Positions 24,971 through 35,410 of a stretch of 64,000 bases of DNA are shown here, piece by piece (positions within the stretch are counted from its first letter, which is position 1; the number at the start of each line of letters is the position of its first letter). Origin of the DNA: Blastocladiella emersonii ATCC 22665 (lineage: Eukaryota > Blastocladiomycota > Blastocladiomycetes > Blastocladiales > Blastocladiaceae). A program made the translations under genes and the position numbers. The DNA lies in NCBI GenBank assembly GCA_025594325.1, contig JANHCV010000001.1, forward strand, positions 1,302,001 to 1,366,000, in the 5' to 3' direction. Below the pieces are notes generated by a model. That model was not told the origin of the DNA, searched no databases, and saw nothing but the letters and a program-made list of their open reading frames with translations.

Positions 24971-25122
24971 GTGCGACGGCGGCGGCCTCGGTACGCGGTG
25001 ACGGCCGAGATCTGTGTACTGACTGGCGGTGGTTCTCTCGGTTCGCATGGCGGTCGGTATACAGCGAATGAAATTTGTTTACACACACGCTACGCGACTG
25101 CTTTTCTCCTCCCTCTCGCCCA

Positions 25123-26467
25123 TCACTGCTTGATCCCGCGCTTCCACGCGTCGGGCGCGAGCCGCATCTCGCGCGGCCCCGCGGGCTGGTCGACGACGAG
25201 CTCGCCCGCGCGGTTCCACGGGTCCGCGTCGGCCTTGCCGCCGAGCCGGTGGTCGCCGCGGCGCCGGTACCCGTCGAGGATCAGCGGGGTGCACGCGGCG
25301 CGGATCGTGGCCTCCTCCATGTACGTGCGCCAGGCGTCGCGCTCGTGGCCGAGCACGCTCTCGGCGAGCGCCAGCAGCTTGACCTCGCGCGGGCCCAGCG
25401 CCATGCGCGGCTCCGGGCGGCTGAACGTGTGCGGGTTGTACAGCATGTCGTCGCTCCCGCGGCTCAGGTACCCGGCGGCGCTGTTGGCGGTTCCGAGCGG
25501 GGTCCCGCACTCCTGGCCGAACACGCGCGGGCGGTGTAGGATGCCCGAAGCGAGCGGCAGCGCGGCGGCGTGCGTGGTCACGGACTCGCGGCGCTGCGGG
25601 AGCTTGGGCAGGACCGTCGGCGACAGCGGGCGGTGGTTGTAGAAGGAGACGTGCTTGGGCGCCGTCGACCGCGGGCGCACGAGCTGCGGCGCGAACACGC
25701 CGGGCACGCTGTGGGTGCCGAGCAGATGGTGCACGCGCGTCGCGATCTCGGTCTGCTTGGTCTTGAGCGTGCGCCGCGTCGACGCGTTGAACTGCAGCTC
25801 CTGCACCGCCTCGTACTCGTCGAGCTGTTGGCGGACCGACGCCGACTGGATGCGGATGAGGGGTCAGTGAGTGCGTATCCCTGAGAGTATGACGACGCGA
25901 CGAACCTTCTCGGCGACGGCGTGCAGGTACGCCTTGCGCTTGGCGAAGTCGAGGTGGATCTGGCGGCTCCAGTAGCCGCGCCAGCTACGTGATCGTGGCG
26001 AGTGAGCAGGGACCGAGGCCTCGTATTGGAAACAGCACGTACACTTTCTGGATGCGCGTTGCCATGTGGTCGTAGTACATGCGGTCCTGCATCCGCGCGT
26101 GCTCTTGCATGGCCCTTAGCGTCAGCTTGCGGCTCCGGTAGCTGCGGTACACGCTCTGGATGATGGTCGCTTGCTTCCTGCGGAGGGACGTGGCATCAGT
26201 GCGACCATAGTGACGGTGGGTAAGAAGAAACGTACGCGAGATAGCGCCGCCAGAGCCGCATGACGCTCCGGCGCCATGCCGTCTGGATCACGACGGCCGC
26301 GCGGTGCTCGATCAGCCGGCGCTCTTCGCTCTCTCTGGAGATGCATGGCCATGGTCAGTGTCGCGTCGATGCACGCAGCGGCGACGGATATACCTCGCGT
26401 ATTCATAAAAGTTGCGGTCAAAGTCTACATCTCGGCGCGCCCACGCCGCGGCAAACTGCCTCGCCAT
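25123..26467 (-). CDS. SPATA17: SPATA17-like IQ-motif protein
   Basis: Five exons: 26467-26394, 26334-26236, 26177-26043, 25984-25906 and 25845-25123, giving 369 residues (human SPATA17 is about 360). Three IQ-type calmodulin-binding motifs are spaced along the N-terminal third: AAVVIQTAWRRSVMRLWRR, ATIIQSVYRSYRSRK and RIQKVWRGYWSRQ. A helical stretch follows, then RVHHLLGTHSVPGVF, which parallels the HYLLSTKQIPGIY block in the vertebrate protein as I remember it. The C-terminal part is basic and Pro-rich. The family is linked to motile cilia and sperm flagella. Divergent with gamma-tubulin. The ortholog assignment rests on recalled motifs and domain order. Confidence 0.72.
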
Positions 26468-26805
26468 GGTGGTGAAGCAGAGGCGGTTTGAGGAGATCGT
26501 GTACAGCGATGCATGATGGTAGCGGCGGGTTGCAGCGAGAAGCGCCCGGATCAGAGTAGCTGCTTCCCCGTATCAGCTGCAGCCAGGCGAGGGCCAGGGA
26601 GGGGAGTGCGAGACATGCGAGACGCGCGAGGCGCGCGACAGGAAATCACGTTTCCGCCGCGTGCCTGTCGATCGCGTCGTCCAAGTCTCAGGAGAACGAG
26701 CGAGGGACGAGCGCCGCCCTCGCATCCGCCTCTCATTCTCTCGCGGCTCCGACTGCCTGCAACCGAAAAGTCCCTCTTCCATGTATCACACTTGACGCAA
26801 CCACC
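26468..26805. promoter_or_regulatory. Shared divergent promoter SPATA17 / gamma-tubulin
   Basis: A 338-bp interval between a probable flagellar gene and gamma-tubulin, both microtubule-related. I looked for an RFX-type X-box and found no convincing full match. No TATA box is obvious. Confidence 0.45.
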
Positions 26806-28450
26806 ATGCCACGCGAATTGATCACCCTGCAGGCCGGCCAGTGCGGCAACCAGAGTAAGTCGCGCCACCCGCGCATGCATCGTCGCGTTCGTCCATTGAC
26901 GCATTCCTCCCTCGTCTAGTCGGCCACGAGTTCTGGAAACTGCTGTGCGCCGAGCACGGCATCTCGCCCGACGGGATCCTCGAGGACTTTGCGACCGAGG
27001 GCGGCGACCGCAAGGACGTCTTCTTCTACCAGGCCGACGACGACCACTACATCCCGCGCGCGCTGCTGCTCGACCTCGAGCCGCGCGTCATCAAAAACAT
27101 CATGCAGTCGCCCTACGCCAACCTCTACAACCCCGAGAACCTGTTCCACACCAAGAGCGACGGCGGCGGTGCGGGCAACAACTGGGCGCAGGGCCACTAC
27201 CACACCGAGAGCCTGTTCGAGGACATCATCGAGATGATCGACCGCGAGGCCGACGGGTCCGACTCGCTCGAGGGGTTCATGCTGCTGCACTCGATCGCCG
27301 GCGGCACCGGGTCGGGCATGGGGTCGAACCTGCTCGAGAAGCTCAGCGACCGCTTCCCCAAGAAGCTCGTCCAGACGTACAGCGTGTTCCCGAGCCACAG
27401 CGAGAACAGCGACGTGGTCGTGCAGCCGTACAACGCCATCCTGACCCTCAAGCGCCTCACGCTGTACGCCGACTCGGTCGTCGTCCTCGACAACGACGCG
27501 CTCGACCGCATCGCCACCGACATGCTGCGTGAGCAGAACGCCAACTTTACCCAGTCCAACCAGATCGTGTCCACGGTCATGTCCGCGAGCACCGCCACGC
27601 TGCGGTACCCGGGCTACATGAACAACGACCTCGTCAGCCTCGTCGCCTCGCTCATCCCGACGCCGCGGTGCCACTTCCTGTCCACGTCGTACACGCCGTT
27701 CGCCGCCGAGGTTGTCGACAACGCCAAGACGGTGCGCAAGACCACGGTGCTCGATGTCATGCGCCGCCTGCTGCAGCAAAAGAACCGCATGGTGTCGACC
27801 AAGGACTCCAAGAAGTCGTGCTACATCTCGGCCCTCACCATCATCCAGGGCGAGGCCGACCCGACCGAGGTCCACAAGTCGCTCCTGCGCATCCGCGAGC
27901 GCCGCCTCGCCCAGTTCATCCCGTGGGGCCCCGCCAGCATGCAGGTCGCCCTGTCCAAGAAGTCGCCCTACATTCAGAGCAGCCACCGCGTCTCCGGCCT
28001 CATGCTCGCCAACCACACGGCCGTTGCTGGGGTGCGTCACGCGTCGTCGCTTGCTCCTTGCACCGCGACGGACCCACTAACCCACGTCACCGCCGCGATC
28101 CAACAGATGTTCAAGAAGATCACGGTGCAGTACGACAAGATCCGCAAGCGCAACGCCTTCCTGCAAGAGTATCAAAAGTACCCCATGTTCCGCGAGAACT
28201 TTGACGAGCTCGACGACTCGCGCGAGGTCGTGCAGGGCCTCATCGACGAGTACGAGGCGTGCGAGAACCGCGACTACCTCACCTGGGTACGCGACCGTCG
28301 CTGGGTCTTGTCATCGTACACGACCTTGACCGCTCTCCTCCTCCGCCGATCGTGTAGGGCTCCCCGGCCGGCGGCATCGCGGGTTCGTCGGCTCAGCAGA
28401 CCTCGTACGGCCGGTCCGACGACATGGACTTGTCCGCGCGGCTCTACTGA
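26806..28450 (+). CDS. TUBG1: Gamma-tubulin
   Basis: Four exons: 26806-26854, 26920-28031, 28107-28286 and 28358-28450, giving 477 residues. The start [22 protein letters not shown] is diagnostic of gamma-tubulin, as are the tubulin signature [17 protein letters not shown] and the [16 protein letters not shown] segment. It forms the gamma-tubulin ring complex that nucleates microtubules at basal bodies and spindle poles. The C-terminus is extended compared with typical 450-residue orthologues, by a Gly/Ser-rich tail encoded by the last exon ([20 protein letters not shown]). Donors are GTAAGT, GTGCGT and GTACGC; the first is one of the few classical GTAAG donors in the window. Confidence 0.97.
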
Positions 28451-28576
28451 GACACGGTGGGACCTTTGATATACCGAAAACAGTAATCTACACACCGTAG
28501 CGGTAGTGAGGAGGGCCTGCTTGACGTGCTCAACTCGGGCGCCAGCGACACGGAAGCGCTCTCGCTCCGCACCACC

Positions 28577-29578
28577 ATGCAGCCCATGATGATCCGACAC
28601 CATGCACTCTCTCTCGCAGTAAAGACTTGCCGCAATCTGAGCACGGCGGCGAGCCTGACAACCCTCACGCCGCGGATCGCGTGGAGCCGCGAGGTGTCTG
28701 GGTCGATCCGCTACGTCTTGAACGGTGGCAACGGCCAGATCGTCCAGGTCGTGCCACGCTTGCCGTCTGGACAGACCGACTCATCAATCGCCACAGTGAC
28801 GACGCACGAGCGCAGTCCCTCGCGCGCGTTCACGTCGGACAAGTTCCAGCTCGTCCGCGTGCCCAACACGACGTGGTCGATCGTCGTCATCCCGGACGAC
28901 TTCTCGGCGATTCTTCCGCCCGTACTCGCTTGGCCCGACGCGTCAGCCATCCCGCCCGGCTCGCCCGATGCCCTGGACTCGATCATACCGCTGTGCAGTC
29001 GCGCCGAGTCGAAGCACCTCGTCGCCGCGCTCGAATCGGTGGCGGGAGTCCACGCGCTGCTCTCTCACTGGCACCCTTCGCCGCTTCTCGCACCGGCGTC
29101 GGATCTGGCGCGTGCGCTCGGCACGGCCCACGACCGAGTGCGCGATCGTGCGCGCACGATGCTTCAGAACAAGGGCTCGGCGACGCTCAAGGACTTGACC
29201 TCGCACGTTGCGCCCGCCGATCGGTACCCCGCGCTGGCGGCGGCACCCGCGATCGCGTGGGCTCTACAAGAGCTGCAAGCGGCGGGCCAAGTTGCTGCGC
29301 CGTCCAGCTCCAAGACGTACCAGTTCACGGCCGCCCACGGCGCGGCGGGGAACCGGCGTGGGTTTGACGCGGTCGAGTCGCAGGCGGGCCCGCTCGACCC
29401 GACAAAGGTGTTTGGACCCGGCGGCCTCTCCATGGCAGCGATCGCTGACAAGATTCGTGCCGCGAGCGAGGCCGACGGGATGACCGTGGCCGCGAAGCCA
29501 GCGACACGGCCTGCACGCGCTGCTTCAGCCAACGCGGCCAGCGTTGACCTTGATGGGGTATGGAAATGGGTCGGCTGA
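28577..29578 (+). CDS. Unrecognised protein, possibly mitochondrial
   Basis: A single-exon frame of 333 residues from the ATG at 28577 in an ACCACCATG context. The N-terminus (IRHHALSLAVKTCRNLSTAA) is basic and lacks acidic residues, consistent with a mitochondrial presequence. The remainder includes a possible winged-helix-like stretch (GSATLKDLTSHVAP followed by AIAWALQELQAAGQV). The C-terminus is Ala-rich. I do not recognise the family. Codon use and GC content match the neighbours, supporting a real gene. It lies only 126 bp after gamma-tubulin on the same strand. Confidence 0.7.
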   Translation: MQPMMIRHHALSLAVKTCRNLSTAASLTTLTPRIAWSREVSGSIRYVLNGGNGQIVQVVPRLPSGQTDSSIATVTTHERSPSRAFTSDKFQLVRVPNTTWSIVVIPDDFSAILPPVLAWPDASAIPPGSPDALDSIIPLCSRAESKHLVAALESVAGVHALLSHWHPSPLLAPASDLARALGTAHDRVRDRARTMLQNKGSATLKDLTSHVAPADRYPALAAAPAIAWALQELQAAGQVAAPSSSKTYQFTAAHGAAGNRRGFDAVESQAGPLDPTKVFGPGGLSMAAIADKIRAASEADGMTVAAKPATRPARAASANAASVDLDGVWKWVG

Positions 29579-30326
29579 TGGTCGGAATTTAAGATAGTGC
29601 AATTTTCGAGTATCTTGGCGTCGAAAAAGAGGCTTGATCACTCGCGATGCGAGGCAGGGAAGCTGTAAGGGAAGGGAGGCGTGTGTGACGCGTCCGCTGG
29701 GCCCAGATCGGAGGCCAATTAGAGCACTAAGTCGTCGACCCTCCTACAGCCCGTGAATTAATTCCAATAATTGCGGGACCACTACTAAAATTGCTCACTC
29801 GACATATCCGAGCCGTCTGTGCAATTTCAGCCGGGTCGAACATGTCACCCAATTCAGGAAGCTAAGTCTTAAGTGCGTTTTTCGTCCGAGCGACCAAACC
29901 GAAAGTTTTTTTCAACTTTGCACGGTCGGACGAGTTCTCGGTACCCCGACACCTCGACTCGGAGGTTTTCACATATTCCGGGCCTCCGAAGGTCGCTGAT
30001 CACGAATCTGCCCTCAGAAAAATGTTTCCGATGCATCTTGAATTTAGGCAGCTAAGTCGTGTCACGTGAGCCGAGGCCTTCAGCGCGGCCAGCGACGCGA
30101 CGCTCACGTCCGCGTGACCACGAAGCACGCGTCGGTTTGCTCCCGCCCGTGTTCGACAACTTGAACGGTACGAGCGCGGAGGCTCCGCGCGAACCAAAGT
30201 GGGCGTCGGTCAAACAATCCTTGGCATGGACGAGCAACGTCGCATCGCTCGCTGATCAGAACGCTCAGTTCCAAGGCATACGCTCACTCAACTCACAATC
30301 CGTACTGAAGAAACGACTTGAATCAA
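29579..30326. other. Intergenic region holding dispersed repeat copy 1
   Basis: About 750 bp between the unrecognised protein and the convergent PSO2 gene. Base composition drops to noticeably AT-richer than the coding flanks between 29700 and 30060. Most of it is the dispersed repeat listed separately. No supported gene. Confidence 0.6.
29717..30152 (+). repeat. Dispersed repeat, copy 1
   Basis: This 436-bp segment is almost identical to 47550-47987 and to the reverse complement of 55397-55834, apart from the first 50 bases and scattered changes (for example near 29972). Similarity stops sharply after the CCCGCCCGTGT at its right end. Within it an 18-bp motif of the form AATTYAGNNNGCTAAGTC recurs three times as direct repeats (near 29717, 29855 and 30041). 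No terminal inverted repeats or coding capacity were seen, so its class is unknown. Confidence 0.85.
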
Positions 30327-33127
30327 TTACGCTCCCCACGGGAACGGCGCCCCGCCCTGCTGCTCCTTGTCCGCTTGCCACTGATTCAAGTGTTTGTCCA
30401 TGATCGCGCGGCTCTCGGCCGAGCCAACGTTTACCGTCGGCACGATCCGCTGCACGCGCAGCCCGCGGACAAAGTGCCGCAGCTCGCGGAAGGAAGAGTG
30501 CTCCGAGTACGAGATCCCGAACATGGCGACGGATGGCCCGACCCACGCGGGCGTCACGTCGCTGAGGTAGATGGCGCGCCGCTGCGGGATCTGCGGTCGC
30601 AGGAGTTGCTGGGTCGATGGTGCGGACGAGGCGGACGCGCTGGTGTCCTTGTCCCCGCCGCCGAACCAGTGGGTGATGGGGCGTTGGCGCGGTGCTGGTG
30701 TCGCCTCAACCGCGCCGGCGCTGCTGCTACTGGCCTTGCTCCCGCCGCCAAAAAAGTCGGTGATGGCGCGCTGCCGCGGTGCCGGCGTCGCGGCCGATCC
30801 CGAGGCACCGCTCGGCGACGGCTGCTGCTTGCCCGCGCCGGCGCCGGCCACCTTGGGGTCAGTGAACGTCCAGCCGGTCGGCTTGATGGCGACGAGGTGC
30901 GAGAAGCGCGTCGCGTAGGTGGCGAGATAGGCGCCGAGCGACTGCGCGTTGACGCTGCCGAGCGGGACGACGTGGACCTGGGCGGCCCAGGGGTCGGCCG
31001 TGTACCGCTCCTGCATCTCGGCGTCGTCGTAGGTGCTGTAGATCTTCCACTTTTTCGCGTCGCAGTAGAACTTGCAGTCGAGCGCCCTGCACACGGCTGG
31101 GTTCTCGCGGGTCAGCGAGGTCGATCCGAAAGGCGGGAAGTGATGTGGGCGTACCGAGAAACACGCGCTCCTTGCCGATCGTGTACGTCCCAACGAGGAC
31201 AAGCAGCCGCGTGACGCGCGTCTTGAAGAGCAGGTCCATGTGCGTGTGCGTGCTCATGACGAAATCAGGCGGGAGGAACGAGTCGTACCCGCCGTCGCTC
31301 GTGTTCGAGGAGCGCGGCAGCGGGGCGCTGCTGGTCCGGTTGTAGTGGCGGTACTTGAGCGGCGGCAGGTACTTGCGGCCGGGTCGACGCCCGAGGACGA
31401 GCGGCGTGTTGCGCGCGATCCGGCTACGCGACACAGTGGTTTGAGACTGACACGACGTGTCACAGTGAATCGAGAGCGTACCGCGTGAGCTCGCCGATCA
31501 AGTCGAGGACGTCGCGCTGCGGCGGAAAGACGTGGCACGGCTTGAGATACGTAGTGTCGAGGAACAGCGAGTCGATGGGCGCCTGCAGCGCGGCGTGCTA
31601 AAGATCGAGCACCCGGTACGTCAGTTTCGCGCGCCACGAAACCGGGACCCGTGTGTACCTCGAGCATGGACGGATGCGCGCGAAAGTCGCCGACGTGCAG
31701 GTGACACGTTCCCGAGGTCGTGCGGAACAGGAACAGGACCGCTCCTGGACAACTGGAAAGGCACGGATGTTAGCGAATACGCTCCGCACGGCGCGATGGA
31801 TAGGGGTACGCAACTGGTTCGCGTCAAAGCACGTCACCTCGACGTCCTCGACCAGAGTCAGCGTGTGAAGCGGGATCGAGTGCAGCAGGTCGACGCGGAC
31901 ACGCGGGAACTGCAGCCGGACGAGACGGTGCGTGATGGGCGACATGAAGATGGGCCCGTGCGTGAAGGTGCCCGAGAGCCCGCCGTAGTGGTCCGAGTGG
32001 AAGTGCGTGAGAAAGTAGGCCGTGCACCCGGGCACGGCGCCGTAGCAGAAGGCGTCGACGGTGAAGGTGGTGTCGGGGATCCACTTGTAGAACGGGCACG
32101 CCCGCTGCTTCTTCGCGCGGCCCTTTTTCGTCGTCGTGACGACAGCCGCGACCTGCGTCACGGTGCGCGCGACTGCGGCGGTGGCCGAAGTGACGAGCGA
32201 GGAGACGTGCTGCGCTGCCCCTCCGATCATGCTCACGAGAGTCGTCGAGGGTGGAGCCGCTGGTTGAGAATCGTGTGAATCCTCGTCACCGACGCCGTCC
32301 GCGAGCGACTCGAGGAACTCGTCGTCGTCGCCGTCGCTCCCGTCCTCATCGTCATCGGCGCGGGCGTTGAACTCGAGCGCGAGCTGCGCAAACACTGCAT
32401 CGTCATCTTCATCCACATCGACGACCTCAGCAGCAGCAGCGTCCGTCCACTGTTCGACCGGTACAAAGTCTGCAAACTCACCAGTGGCAGACGGTGGCGA
32501 TGGTGGCGAAGCCGGATCTACCGATGCCGTCGGATCGCCGACCAGCCCCGCGGTCGTGAGGCACAGCTCGACGTGCTGCTCAAACTACATCCACACGAGC
32601 GATCAGACCCGCCAAAATTGCGCGACATAGCGCTCCATCATACGTCGTCCTGTGTGATAGTCCGCACAGTCTGCAGGCAGATCGGGCACTCGTGCTCCTG
32701 AAGTAGCTGCGCGAGATCCGCGTCGTAGTCGTCGTCCGCGGCAGCAGCCGGCACCGCCGCAACCGGCTGAGCCTGCTTTGGTGCCGGCGGCGGCGGCGGC
32801 ATGACCACGGGCGCACCAGCGGGTGCCGTCTGGAAGTAGCGGTGCAGCGAGTTCTTCGGCGTTGCGGTCGGCGAGGGTTCCGCAGACTTGGACTAGGCGA
32901 CGCTCGCCCGTCAGCACTGCTCCGTGTTCGCAAACATATAGCAAGGCATGTACGGCTTTCGCGCTCTTCGGGCCACCGCTCGTCCGTTGCCGCTTCGTCG
33001 AGCGAGCCGACGAGGACGACGAGGAGGGCGTGTAGTCGCCGTCGGCTGCGTCGTCCACATAGTCTCCGTCCTCATCGACGGGAGCGGCACGGCGGGCCTT
33101 TGGCTTGGCCTTTGCATTAGGTTTCAT
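30327..33127 (-). CDS. PSO2: Pso2/SNM1 (DCLRE1A-like) crosslink-repair nuclease
   Basis: Seven exons: 33127-32954, 32886-32644, 32584-31815, 31752-31659, 31597-31482, 31423-31155 and 31096-30327, giving 811 residues. A UBZ4-type zinc finger (CPICLQ...HVELCL) is split across exons 2 and 3. The metallo-beta-lactamase domain has [38 protein letters not shown] across an exon junction and [11 protein letters not shown]. The beta-CASP region includes [12 protein letters not shown]. The C-terminal tail, after GWTFTDPK, carries QRAITDFF and QRPITHWF, matching the PCNA-interacting box. Family members digest past DNA interstrand crosslinks. The N-terminus is a basic, Ser-rich segment like a nuclear localisation signal. 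Confidence 0.93.
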
Positions 33128-33429
33128 TATGTGCGGTGATCCATGGAAGCTGGTGATGAGATTCGGCGAGAGGAGCGGGCGGCCCGTCGCGATGGCCGCG
33201 ACCGCGGTTGCGCTCTGCTCTGACTCGACGCGCGCGTCGGCCCGCTCGCTCGGTCGATGGCCATCGCTCACGGCCATGGTTGCGGCCCATCACGCCAAGG
33301 CTCTCCGTCCGAGTCAACACGCTGGTGAGCAATGTATTCTTACAGCGATGCGACGAAACAACAACGACGAGCGCGAGTCCGAGCGCGGCCTCCCCGCCCG
33401 ACCTCGCGACCACGAAACAAACAAAGACC
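33128..33429. other. Intergenic, PSO2 promoter side
   Basis: 302 bp between the PSO2 start codon and the stop codon of the following minus-strand carboxypeptidase gene. No supported gene or motif. Confidence 0.4.
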
Positions 33430-35184
33430 TTACAGGTTGCCCTGGACGAACGCCTGGATCATTTCAAGAGCACCCAAAGGCTGGTTGAACGGGACCATGT
33501 GCCCGGCCTCGAACACGCGGACGTACGTGATGCCACGGGCGGCGATGGTAGCGCCGATCGTCTGCTTGCCGTCGCGCGTGAGGAGCTTGCGCATACGCGT
33601 GCCGCGGCCGAACCCGACGTCGCCTTGCCACGCGAGGTGCGCGAGGGTGGCCTCGGCGCCCGTGTGCGCGCAGATGATGTCTGCGTCGCCGTTGTAGATG
33701 AGGATCGGGATCCCGCGCTCGGCGAGGACCGGCAGCACCGTGTACGAGGGCGTGTCGCCGTTCCAGTACAGGTTCGAGTACACCGGGTACGACAGCCACA
33801 CCCACTCGCGCGCGGGGCCGCGCGGCGTCACGCCGGCCACGTTGAGGGCGAGCTGCACGTCGTGCCGGTTGAGGTACGCGGCCGTGTGCGCGTTGTACGG
33901 GTCGGTGGGATCACCACGGTCGCACTCGGTCACGCGCACATCGTAGAAGGTCGAGAGGCACTGGGCGCCCTTGGTGAGGTCCAGAACGTACTTTGGGTTC
34001 GTGAAACGCGTCGTGAGCGCGTTGCAGTGCGGAATGTCGCGGTTGCGGAACTTGACGGGGTCAGCGAGCTCGGCCGAGCAGGCGTCGCGCAGGGTGAGGA
34101 GCTCGGCGGACTTGGCCGGGTCGCGGAGCAGGCCGCGCGACTCGAAGAAGGAAACCCACACAGCGGGGATGTCGTAGGGCGAGAAGAAGGCGCCGTTGCC
34201 GACAGCAATACCGCCGAGCTGGACGTGGTGCTCGCCCGCCTGGAGCGCGTCGTTGTGGGCGAGGACATGCGAGGCGATCCACGGCACGTACATGCCGCCG
34301 AACGACTCGCCCGTGATAATCCAGTTGAAGGGGTTGGTGCGGCCGGCGCCGAACGCGTCGGTGAAGCCCTGCGCAAAGTGCCAGAACTGCTCACCGACGT
34401 CGTGGATCGTCTTGATGTAGTCGTCCTCGTGCTCGACGGTCGAAAAGCCGACGCCCGCGGGGTTCTCGAGGAACAGCACGTTGCCGGCCTTGTGCCAGCC
34501 AAAGTCGTTGTGCTGGAGCTTGCCCGAGTCCGAGAAGGCGAGCGGGCCGTTCTCGACGAACAGGCCGAACAGCGACGAGGCGCCGGGCCCGCCGTTGAGC
34601 CAGACGATCAGGTCGTCGTTCGGGCGCTCCTCGCGCTCAAAGTACATGAAGAACTCGGTCGAGCCCTTGTCGTCGACCTGGATGTTGCCCGCGTACAGCG
34701 AGTATTCCTTGGGCAGCGTGATCCCAGGCAGCGAGTGCACCTTGAACTGGTCGCGCCGGTACCGCGGCGGCGCCATCTTGGCCTTGGCGACGCGGCCCTT
34801 GTGCGACGACGCCGGGTACAGGACATCGGCGGCGGCCTTGCGCTTGGCCTCGTCGATGCGCTCCTGCGCCTGCGCGGCCAGAACCAGCTCGCGGAACGGC
34901 ACAAACGGCACGTTGGGCAGCTCGGCCTTGGACTTGCGCGCGGGCGACGTGTGCGCATGGTCGTCCTTGTGCAGCGGCGTGAAGGTGACCGACTCGGTGG
35001 CGCCGTGCGTCTGGTCGAAGAGACCGAGGCCGATCCCGCCGCCGCGGCGGTGGCGGCCGTGCGGGGTGCGCTTGGCGAGGGTGGCCGGGGCGAGGACCAG
35101 AACGGCGGCGAGGGCGGCGGCGAGGGCCAGGGCCGCCACGACCGTGAGCGGGCGGCTGCGGCGATGCATGGTGTGGGGTTTCAT
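33430..35184 (-). CDS. Serine carboxypeptidase (S10 family), intact
   Basis: A single-exon gene of 584 residues from the ATG at 35184. A basic N-terminus and a hydrophobic segment (LTVVAALALAAALAAVLVLA) form a signal peptide or anchor, followed by a propeptide-like region. The core has WLNGGPGASSLFGLFVENGP, the nucleophile motif GESFGGMY, the Asp motif YNGDADIICAH and the His motif FEAGHMVPFNQP. All three catalytic residues are present. Such enzymes trim C-terminal residues in vacuole, Golgi or outside the cell. It lacks the intron seen at LNG|GPG in the decayed paralogue at 9691-11411. The frame stays open upstream to 35328 without a better start. Confidence 0.94.
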   Translation of the reverse strand: MKPHTMHRRSRPLTVVAALALAAALAAVLVLAPATLAKRTPHGRHRRGGGIGLGLFDQTHGATESVTFTPLHKDDHAHTSPARKSKAELPNVPFVPFRELVLAAQAQERIDEAKRKAAADVLYPASSHKGRVAKAKMAPPRYRRDQFKVHSLPGITLPKEYSLYAGNIQVDDKGSTEFFMYFEREERPNDDLIVWLNGGPGASSLFGLFVENGPLAFSDSGKLQHNDFGWHKAGNVLFLENPAGVGFSTVEHEDDYIKTIHDVGEQFWHFAQGFTDAFGAGRTNPFNWIITGESFGGMYVPWIASHVLAHNDALQAGEHHVQLGGIAVGNGAFFSPYDIPAVWVSFFESRGLLRDPAKSAELLTLRDACSAELADPVKFRNRDIPHCNALTTRFTNPKYVLDLTKGAQCLSTFYDVRVTECDRGDPTDPYNAHTAAYLNRHDVQLALNVAGVTPRGPAREWVWLSYPVYSNLYWNGDTPSYTVLPVLAERGIPILIYNGDADIICAHTGAEATLAHLAWQGDVGFGRGTRMRKLLTRDGKQTIGATIAARGITYVRVFEAGHMVPFNQPLGALEMIQAFVQGNL

Positions 35185-35410
35185 GGAGGGTGCTTGGGGA
35201 GCGAGAGAGAGAGGGTGGGAGCCGCGGTCATTTGTAGGCCCGCCGCTCGTTAGCGCGACGCGTCGAGGTCGGGTGCGAACGGGGTCACGCGGGATGGTCG
35301 CCGTTGGTCGGCCCGGTCCTCTCGTCACGAGGCCGTAACCAACGCGTTTCTCGTCAAATGACGCAATACAGGCTCTAATTAGGATAAGCTAAGGGTTACA
35401 GGGCGCGCGC

